From Mesorhizobium sp. M1B.F.Ca.ET.045.04.1.1 (GTDB lineage Bacteria; Pseudomonadota; Alphaproteobacteria; Rhizobiales; Rhizobiaceae), in the NCBI RefSeq assembly GCF_003952465.1, contig NZ_CP034448.1:7417001-7481000 (forward strand): a stretch of DNA of 64,000 nt, given 5' to 3'. Under the pieces are notes generated by a model, which saw only the letters and a program-made list of their open reading frames with translations, was not told where the DNA came from and searched no databases. The position numbers and the translations under genes were made by a program. Below are positions 58,632-64,000 of the stretch, piece by piece (within the stretch, counting starts at the first letter, position 1; the number at the start of each line of letters is the position of its first letter).

Positions 58632-58986
58632 GGTCCTGTTCCATTAATCGTGTCCGGGTGGCCCGGTGGCTATTTGGTTCGGCGACCCGGTGGACGAAAG
58701 CCGACCGCTGTCCCGCTGATTTATGAGGCGCCCTGGCTAGCGGGATAAGCAATTATTTGCCCACCAAGCAGGCGAGCGGACTGTTCGCTGAGGAGAGCGA
58801 AATGTTGAAGCCCGGCATGCTTTTGATCGATATTTCAAAGGGTTACCGATCGCTCAGCCGCTCAGCAACGGGGCATCGGTCGCAGAACCGAGACAATCGT
58901 TCCAGTCACGGCCAAAATGCGCAATCATTTTTCTTTAAAGTCTATAGATTTTATATAGCTTTCCTCCAACTTATGGAGGATCGATC
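58632..58986. promoter_or_regulatory. Divergent control region between importer 2 and the Crp/Fnr gene
   Basis: About 355 bp with outward promoters expected on both strands. AT-rich around 58925-58960. It holds an inverted repeat CTATA-N7-TATAG (58942-58958), a plausible site for the regulator itself, followed by the ribosome-binding-site hairpin described separately. Confidence 0.55.
58962..58980 (+). promoter_or_regulatory. Hairpin sequestering the Shine-Dalgarno of the Crp/Fnr gene
   Basis: TCCTCC (58962-58967) pairs with GGAGGA (58975-58980) across a 7-nt loop. GGAGG is the ribosome binding site, 7 nt before the ATG at 58987. A closed stem would block initiation, suggesting translational control. 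Confidence 0.5.
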
Positions 58987-59895
58987 ATGACCCTGCGAAG
59001 GAACGCTCCGAGAGAGGCCGATGATCGAAGGCAGGAGCCGCGGCCGGCACTTCCCGGCCAGGTCTTGCTCCCTGGTGACCACGCACTCTTCCTGAGCGAA
59101 AGCGTTGAGGGGCTGGACGAAGGCGCGCATTTTCTGGACACGCTGAACCCGCACGAAGTGGCAAGGCTCAACAGTCACGGCCGGCGTCTCGCTTTCTCGA
59201 CCGGTGAGGCGATCTTCAGCCAGGGCGATCGGCATGGAGGCATTTTCATAATCGAAAGCGGTCAGGTGCGCGTCTTCTATACCGCTCCATCGGGACGGGA
59301 AATTACGCTCGCCTATTGGACAGCCGGCCATTTTATCGGCGGTCCCGAAATGACCGGTGGAGGCGCTCACATCTGGTCCGGCGAGGCGCTTAGCGACTGC
59401 GAGATCCTCTTCCTGCCCGCCTCCGCGCTCAAGCGGCTTGTAGCCGAGCTTCCGGGCTTCGCTCTTTGTCTTGTGCAAGGGCTGGCGGCAAAGGGCAGAT
59501 GCTATTCGGCGATGGCGCAGATGCTCGGGACGCGGTCAGTGATCGAGCGCCTGGCCCAATTTCTTATGAATCTAGCAGAACTCCACGGGGTGCGTGACGG
59601 GCACGCCGTGATCATAAACGCCAAGGTGACGCACGATCAGATTGCCGCGATGGTGGGGTCGACGCGTCAGTGGGTAACGATGATGATGAAACGCTTCCAG
59701 AAAGATGGGCTGGTTACGGTCACGCCGCGACAAATTCGCATTGAGCGCCCGAACAAGCTAGTGACCATGGTGTCGAAGGATGGCGCCAGCCATCGCCCTT
59801 CGACAGTTCTAGCCGAGCCGTTCCAAGGCCCAGCGCACCGTCTTGCGGACGTCGGGGTCGGCATCGCAGATGTGATTCATCAACGCGTCGCGTGA
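58987..59895 (+). CDS. Crp/Fnr-family transcriptional regulator
   Basis: A 302-residue protein. The cyclic-nucleotide-binding-type beta-roll spans ~55-165 (FSTGEAIFSQGDRHGGIFII, GQVRVFYTAPSGREITLAYW). A long dimer helix and a Crp-type helix-turn-helix follow (VTHDQIAAMVGSTRQWVTMM, ~200-240). There is no N-terminal Cys cluster as in FNR, so it does not look like a direct O2-sensing iron-sulfur form; the phosphate-binding arginine of true cAMP receptors is not evident either. The ribosome binding site GGAGG lies in a hairpin. Its last 87 bp overlap the end of the convergent HEAT-repeat gene. Probable regulator of importer 2 and the flavoprotein operon, inferred from position. Confidence 0.85.
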   Translation: MTLRRNAPREADDRRQEPRPALPGQVLLPGDHALFLSESVEGLDEGAHFLDTLNPHEVARLNSHGRRLAFSTGEAIFSQGDRHGGIFIIESGQVRVFYTAPSGREITLAYWTAGHFIGGPEMTGGGAHIWSGEALSDCEILFLPASALKRLVAELPGFALCLVQGLAAKGRCYSAMAQMLGTRSVIERLAQFLMNLAELHGVRDGHAVIINAKVTHDQIAAMVGSTRQWVTMMMKRFQKDGLVTVTPRQIRIERPNKLVTMVSKDGASHRPSTVLAEPFQGPAHRLADVGVGIADVIHQRVA

Positions 59896-60765
59896 GGCGG
59901 GGGCCGCGATTTCGCCAAGCGCGGCGGCCACCTCCTTGCGCACTGCTGGAATCTCGCTTCGAAGCAACTCTGAAATTGCCGGAACTGCCGCATGGGCCTT
60001 GAGCTTGCCAAGCGCGTTCAGGCATCTGAGTTGGACCTGCCAGTACTCATCGTCCAAGGCCGCCGTCAGTACATGGGCCACCGAGGCTTGGCCGAGCTGG
60101 CCAAGCGAATCGGCGGCGACCGCGCGCACTTGCCAGTTATGGTCGCCAAGGGCGGCCGCGACCGCCGCTGCGGCCGCCGGCTGGCTGGAGAAGGAAAGCG
60201 CACTTGCAGCAACTGCCCTGACGCCAGCATCCGGGTCAAGTGTCGCGCCAATGAGTGCTTGCAATGTCTCCTCCAGTTTGAGGTAGGCGACAACGCCAAG
60301 CGCTTGAGCTCGTACGTCGGGATTCTCGTCGCGCATTGCCGCAAGCGCCGGAGCGAGCGATGTTGGAGATCGCAGCGCCCTCAAGCCGCGAAGGGCGGCC
60401 GCTCGGACGAAAGCGCTCTCGTGTTCGACCAACGGCCCTATCAGTTCCGCTGCTGCCGGATCCTTGATTTCGGCAAGACCGTCGGCCGCCGCCTTTGCCA
60501 CGGGCTCGTTTTCGTCCGTTACCAACTTGACGAGCCCCCTCGCCGCTTCTTTCGAATCAAATTCGGCAAAGGCAAGCGCAACCTGCAATCGCACGACCTC
60601 ACTTGGATCGTCGATCGCGGCCAGAAGATGAGGGAGCACTTCGGGCCGCCCGGTTGCGCCAAGATCAATCACCGCCAACTGGCGCACTCTGCTGTCTGTG
60701 TCATTGAGGCGTTCGACTGCTTCATCGATGTCGCCGAACTCTTCAAAGGGTTCGAAGGTGCTCAT
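59809..60765 (-). CDS. HEAT-repeat protein (PBS-lyase-like repeats)
   Basis: A 318-residue cytoplasmic protein made of about nine HEAT-like repeats of ~30 residues, for example DPSEVVRLQVALAFAEFDSK, ESAFVRAAALRGLRALRSPT, DHNWQVRAVAADSLGQLGQA and SEIPAVRKEVAAALGEIAAP. Such repeats form a curved scaffold and often assist assembly of cofactor enzymes (phycobilin lyases and related). It begins 1 bp after the ferredoxin stop and is the last gene of the flavoprotein operon, so a chaperone or scaffold for that complex is likely, by inference. Confidence 0.87.
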   Translation of the reverse strand: MSTFEPFEEFGDIDEAVERLNDTDSRVRQLAVIDLGATGRPEVLPHLLAAIDDPSEVVRLQVALAFAEFDSKEAARGLVKLVTDENEPVAKAAADGLAEIKDPAAAELIGPLVEHESAFVRAAALRGLRALRSPTSLAPALAAMRDENPDVRAQALGVVAYLKLEETLQALIGATLDPDAGVRAVAASALSFSSQPAAAAAVAAALGDHNWQVRAVAADSLGQLGQASVAHVLTAALDDEYWQVQLRCLNALGKLKAHAAVPAISELLRSEIPAVRKEVAAALGEIAAPASRDALMNHICDADPDVRKTVRWALERLG

Positions 60766-60766
60766 G

Positions 60767-61000
60767 TCATCGCAACAAGTAGGGGATGTTCACGGTGACT
60801 GCACCTGTTGGGCAATCCGTCTCGCACGGCATGCAATACCAGCATTCGTCGAATTTCATGTAGGCTTTGCCAGTCAAATCGCTGATGCGCAGTACGTCGA
60901 GCGGGCATACGTCAACACAGACGGTGCAGCCCTTTTCTGCGATACATTTTGCGTCTTCGACAACGACGGGGATACTGGTAGGCGAAAGCGCGAGTGGCAT
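60767..61000 (-). CDS. Two-cluster [4Fe-4S] ferredoxin, AprB-like
   Basis: A 77-residue protein with eight Cys ligands: Cys19, 25, 28 and 32 (the last followed by Pro) and Cys53, 56, 59 and 63 (again Cys-Pro). The CX5CX2CX3CP spacing of the first cluster and the CWYCMPC segment are like AprB, the electron-transfer subunit of adenylylsulfate reductase, and unlike plain bacterial ferredoxins. It lacks AprB's longer C-terminal tail. It sits 12 bp after the flavoprotein gene and is its likely redox partner. Confidence 0.88.
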   Translation of the reverse strand: MPLALSPTSIPVVVEDAKCIAEKGCTVCVDVCPLDVLRISDLTGKAYMKFDECWYCMPCETDCPTGAVTVNIPYLLR

Positions 61001-61012
61001 ATATTGTCCTAG

Positions 61013-62761
61013 TCAAGCATTTTTGGAAACACGCAGACGATCGTAGGCTGTCCGCTCTTCGTCCTCGATAGGGACGAGGTAGGGCTGGACGGCTCGCTTC
61101 TCGGAAACCATTCGGCCGTCAATCTTGCGCAGCAGGGTGTGGCAGAACCAGTTCGCGTCGTCCTTCTCGGGATAATCAACACGATTATGATAGAGGCCCC
61201 AGCGGCTTTCGGTGCGAAAGAGCGAAGCATGGGCTGCCATTTCTGCGCAATCGAGGATCGATGAGACCTCTAGGCAACGCATGAGCTCATGAGCGTCGCG
61301 GGCGACAAGTGCGGTCTCCAGATCGCCTCGCACCTCGGCAAGCCTGTCCTGCCCGATCTTCATCTTGGCAGTGACCTTTGGCGGCTGCAGATAGTCGTTG
61401 ACGAGGCGCCGGGTCTTGTATTCCAACTGGTTTGGCGGAATGCCGTCGGCGCGCCGGGTAGGCGCCAGCACCCGCTCCCGCTCCCGCCCGAGCAGATCGC
61501 TGTCGAATTCCGGCAGGTCAACCTCACCCGCGATTTCGGCCGCGTGTTCTCCAGCTATCGCGCCATTGGTGAATGCGCCGAGCATATAGTTATGCGGGAC
61601 GCTGGCCATGTCGCCCGCTGCGTAAAGGCCGGCGACGGTCGTGCGAGCATATTCATCGACAAACACCCCAGATGCGCTATGGCCTGAACAGAAGCCGATC
61701 TCAGAGATATGCATCTCGATCATCTTGTTGCGGTAATCGGTCCCGCGCCCTTTATGAAATCTTCCGCGTGAGGGACGCTCGACCTTGTGCAAGATCGTTT
61801 CGATCTCGCTGACCGTGTCGGAATGCAGGTGATTGAGCTTCAGGAAAACCGGCCCCTTGCCGGACTTGAGCTCGTTATAGAACTCCTGCATCATCTGTCC
61901 CGACCAATAGTCGCTCTCGATGAAGCGCCTGCCCTCGTTGTTGGCAGTGTATGCGCCGAATGGCCCCGCAACATAGGCGCAGGCGGGACCATTATAATCC
62001 TTGATCAGCGGGTTGATCTGGTAACACTCGAGATTGGCAAGCGCGGCGCCTGCGTGATAAGCCATTGCATACCCGTCCCCCGAATTGGTGGGGTTCTCAT
62101 AGGTTCCAAACAGGTAGCCTGAATGCGGCAAGCCGAGCCGGCCCGCCGCGCCCATGCATAAGATCACGGTCTTGGCGCGAACCACGAGAAACTCGGCGGA
62201 GCGTGTATTTACCGCGATCGCTCCCGCGATCCGCCCATTCTTCGCGGTCAACAGGCGGGTAGCCATGTAGCGATTGGAGATCAGAATCCGCTCGCGTCTG
62301 AGCTGGCGATAAAGTGCCTTTTTTACCGTGTCGCCATTCGGCATCGGCAGGACGTAGGTTCCGAGATGATGAACCTTCTTCAGGTCGAAATCGCCGTTGG
62401 CGGTCTTTTGGAAGCGTATGCCGAAGCGATCCAGTTCCTCGATGATTTCATGACAACGCGAAGCATATTTGACAACGGGCGCCTGGTCGACGATCCCGTC
62501 ATTGGCGATCGTGATCTCCTTGGTGTACTGCTCGGGTGTGGAGTAGCCAGGCACAACGGCATTGTTTAGCCCATCCATGCCCATCGAGATCGCGCCCGAT
62601 CGCTTAACATTTGCCTTCTCGAGCAGAATGACCTTCAGGTCCTGGCCGCGCTGCTTGGCCTTCAACGCGGCCATCGGGCCAGCTGTGCCGCCACCAATTA
62701 CCAGAACATCGCAAGCGACTTCGGCTAGCCCATCGACAAGGTGGTCCATTGCACTGCTCAC
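61013..62761 (-). CDS. AprA-like / fumarate-reductase-type flavoprotein
   Basis: A 582-residue FAD protein. The N-terminal nucleotide fold is CDVLVIGGGTAGPMAALKAK, and the second FAD-binding motif is TTVAGLYAAGDMASVPHNYM followed by LGAFTNGAIAGEHAA. The FTNG ending is more like AprA (adenylylsulfate reductase alpha) than succinate dehydrogenase. The middle (YENPTNSGDGYAMAYHAGAA) is the shared capping region. The C-terminal domain is rich in His, Arg and Trp. Together with the AprB-like ferredoxin it should form a two-electron oxidoreductase. No sat, aprM or dsr genes are nearby, so true dissimilatory sulfate chemistry is not supported. GTG start overlaps the DUF971 stop (GTGA); ATG at 62749 is an alternative. 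Confidence 0.85.
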   Translation of the reverse strand: MSSAMDHLVDGLAEVACDVLVIGGGTAGPMAALKAKQRGQDLKVILLEKANVKRSGAISMGMDGLNNAVVPGYSTPEQYTKEITIANDGIVDQAPVVKYASRCHEIIEELDRFGIRFQKTANGDFDLKKVHHLGTYVLPMPNGDTVKKALYRQLRRERILISNRYMATRLLTAKNGRIAGAIAVNTRSAEFLVVRAKTVILCMGAAGRLGLPHSGYLFGTYENPTNSGDGYAMAYHAGAALANLECYQINPLIKDYNGPACAYVAGPFGAYTANNEGRRFIESDYWSGQMMQEFYNELKSGKGPVFLKLNHLHSDTVSEIETILHKVERPSRGRFHKGRGTDYRNKMIEMHISEIGFCSGHSASGVFVDEYARTTVAGLYAAGDMASVPHNYMLGAFTNGAIAGEHAAEIAGEVDLPEFDSDLLGRERERVLAPTRRADGIPPNQLEYKTRRLVNDYLQPPKVTAKMKIGQDRLAEVRGDLETALVARDAHELMRCLEVSSILDCAEMAAHASLFRTESRWGLYHNRVDYPEKDDANWFCHTLLRKIDGRMVSEKRAVQPYLVPIEDEERTAYDRLRVSKNA

Positions 62762-63045
62762 CGCTGAGTGTGACTGATTTCGCGCAGATAGCGCCAGGGA
62801 TAGATGCCGCGGTCGTGACCATCGGAAAAAACCAGACGCATGGCGTAGGACCCGATAGCCTCGGCACTAACGATTGTAACGTCGTCGAAGGAATGCTCCT
62901 TTCCTTCGAGGGCGGACCGGATCTGATGGGCCGCTCGGCTGAGTTTGCGCAATTGTGATGCCTGGACACCAGCTCGACTGCCGTCGTCCCACGTGATGGC
63001 TAAGGATCGGCGGTCGGCGCCGATCCGGATTTCTAAAGGTTTCAT
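62758..63045 (-). CDS. DUF971 (GBBH-like N-terminal) domain protein
   Basis: A 95-residue protein. IRIGADRRSLAITWDDGSRA, followed later by AMRLVFSDGHDRGIYPWRYL, is the DUF971 pattern, a small beta-rich domain also found at the N-terminus of gamma-butyrobetaine hydroxylase and next to iron-sulfur assembly ATPases. ATG at 63045 is chosen for its fit to the family; a longer frame to 63195 has an unlikely extension. It is the first gene of the operon with the flavoprotein, ferredoxin and HEAT protein. A role in assembling the iron-sulfur or flavin enzyme is possible. Confidence 0.85.
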   Translation of the reverse strand: MKPLEIRIGADRRSLAITWDDGSRAGVQASQLRKLSRAAHQIRSALEGKEHSFDDVTIVSAEAIGSYAMRLVFSDGHDRGIYPWRYLREISHTQR

Positions 63046-63468
63046 GGCATTCCCGATGGTTCGACGCCATTGTACGAGCGAGTCTCGATTGGACACGCAA
63101 TAAATTGCCTGCCTTTCGTTAGTCGAATTGCAGGACGACGGAACTCCCGGTAGGCCGGCAAAGGCTACAGCCATGACCACCAGAGCCACCGACAAATCAT
63201 CGCGGCACCGCCGCGTGACCGGGTCGACCTGTTCCTCACGACGGCAAACTGCATCGGCTCGCCAATCGGCAATATCAGACTTCTTAATGGAAGGCGTTGA
63301 AGGCGGCGAGCGGATGAACGAAGACTAAGATGTGTGGTACCGGCTCGTGCATTGTCGTGTTCCGGCTTGAGGTCCGTCCCCTGTAGGTCAAGGCGGGCGA
63401 TTGTTTGTGACAGCCTTATGACGCACGATGCGCGTGGGTCGCTTCCGTGAAGCGACGCCGAGAGCGTC
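63046..63468. other. Divergent intergenic region before the CYTH gene
   Basis: About 420 bp between the start of the DUF971 operon and the CYTH-domain gene. Promoters for both are expected here. Short frames crossing it have no recognisable product. Confidence 0.4.
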
Positions 63469-64000
63469 ATGCAGGAAACGGAACTGAAGCTCGAGCTTTC
63501 GCAATCGGGTGCGCGGTCGCTCCTGAAGAAAACCCGTTCGGCTCCGAGCCTACCATTCTCCAGCAGATATCCATCTATTTCGACACCCCCGGATGGGATC
63601 TGTCCAAGCGCGGCCTGTCGCTTCGCATCCGACAATCGGGAAATGAGCGCATACAGACCGTCAAAGCCGGGGATGCCGCCGCGGCCGGATCGTTCACACG
63701 CGAGGAATGGGAGCAGCCAGTCGCCGGCGACACGCCGATACTGGATGATCCGCAGATCCGAGATCTGCTGGCAGAGGATCGCTCAAAGCTCGCGCCCTTG
63801 TTCGAGGTTCATGTCAAACGGCATTCCTGGAATGTGTTGGATGCCGACGCCAGGATCGAAGTCGCACTGGATCTTGGCAAGGTCGTCGCAGCCGATCGGG
63901 AGGCGCCGCTCTGCGAGATCGAGTTTGAAAAGAAGGCGGGCTCACCGAGAGCGCTGTTCGCGCTCGCCCGGAAAGTCGACCTGATCACACCGACGCATGT
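63469..64000 (+). pseudogene. CYTH-domain triphosphatase-like protein, partial, with one-base frameshift
   Basis: Starts METELKLELS-like (MQETELKLELSQSGARSLLK), the ExExK motif of CYTH proteins such as inorganic triphosphatase YgiF. After ~20 codons the frame changes. The natural continuation (PTILQQISIYFDTPGWDLSK, SLRIRQSGNERIQTVKAG and ALFEVHVKRHSW-like sequence) is in the next frame. One missing A in the AAAA run at 63529-63532 would explain it. The gene runs off the right edge, where a CHAD domain is often found. It may be a real pseudogene or a base-calling error. Confidence 0.72.

Noticed and set aside
58757..58990. 77-codon frame in the control region before the Crp/Fnr gene
   Set aside because: Overlaps the promoter and hairpin region, has no family features and ends at the Crp/Fnr start.
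61013..62761. Annotation as a true dissimilatory adenylylsulfate reductase (aprA)
   Set aside because: Only AprA-like by general fold; no sat, qmo, aprM or dsr genes nearby, and the substrate-site residues could not be matched by eye.

Overview
The window looks like chromosome or accessory DNA of a GC-rich alphaproteobacterium of the Rhizobiales (Hyphomicrobiales), most like Mesorhizobium or Bradyrhizobium. This rests on family content (LuxR regulators, rhizobial-type giant VCBS proteins, NitT/TauT-type sulfonate uptake, an IS66 element) and codon character. No rRNA, tRNA or CRISPR was found.

Layout. 0.1-1.3 kb: a LuxR-type regulator. 1.9-4.7 kb: a complete IS66-family insertion sequence with 22-bp imperfect terminal repeats and an 8-bp target duplication (GATCCAAG). 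5.2-38 kb: two type I secretion loci on the minus strand. Locus 1 is a PrtD-like ABC ATPase, an HlyD-type adaptor and a 2,561-codon VCBS protein with fourteen ~333-bp repeats. Locus 2 is an adaptor, an HlyB-type ABC transporter whose C39-like domain lacks the catalytic Cys, and a ~5,860-codon RTX/cadherin/VCBS protein. The frame of this second giant is broken near its C-terminus by single-base deletions, many of them clustered in one repeat copy. The two giant proteins share a related C-terminal module, probably the secretion signal. Two more LuxR regulators (38.4-41.0 kb) follow.

41.6-45.5 kb: two overlapping ABC exporter half-transporters whose motif deviations fit a heterodimer with one degenerate ATP site. 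45.5-48.5 kb: a minus-strand group with an MFS transporter (one-base frameshift), an HCCA-isomerase/DsbA-like protein, a secreted DUF4440-like protein and a small secreted Cys-containing protein that also appears frameshifted.

49.4-63 kb: organosulfur island. A plus-strand operon encodes an MsuE-like FMN reductase, an SsuACB-type ABC importer, an NtaA/DszA-family flavin monooxygenase and SsuD. A convergent minus-strand operon encodes a second importer whose binding protein has a C-terminal extension resembling NosL. Divergent from it lies a Crp/Fnr regulator with a hairpin over its ribosome binding site. Facing the regulator is an operon of a DUF971 protein, an AprA-like flavoprotein, a two-cluster [4Fe-4S] ferredoxin and a HEAT-repeat protein. 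I infer that importer 2, the regulator and this redox operon form one system for an unidentified, probably sulfur-containing, substrate. It is the best candidate here for an undescribed system.

The window ends in a CYTH-domain protein that also carries an apparent one-base frameshift. Single-base indels, mostly in homopolymers or repeats, recur often enough that assembly error should be considered before any gene is called a pseudogene.
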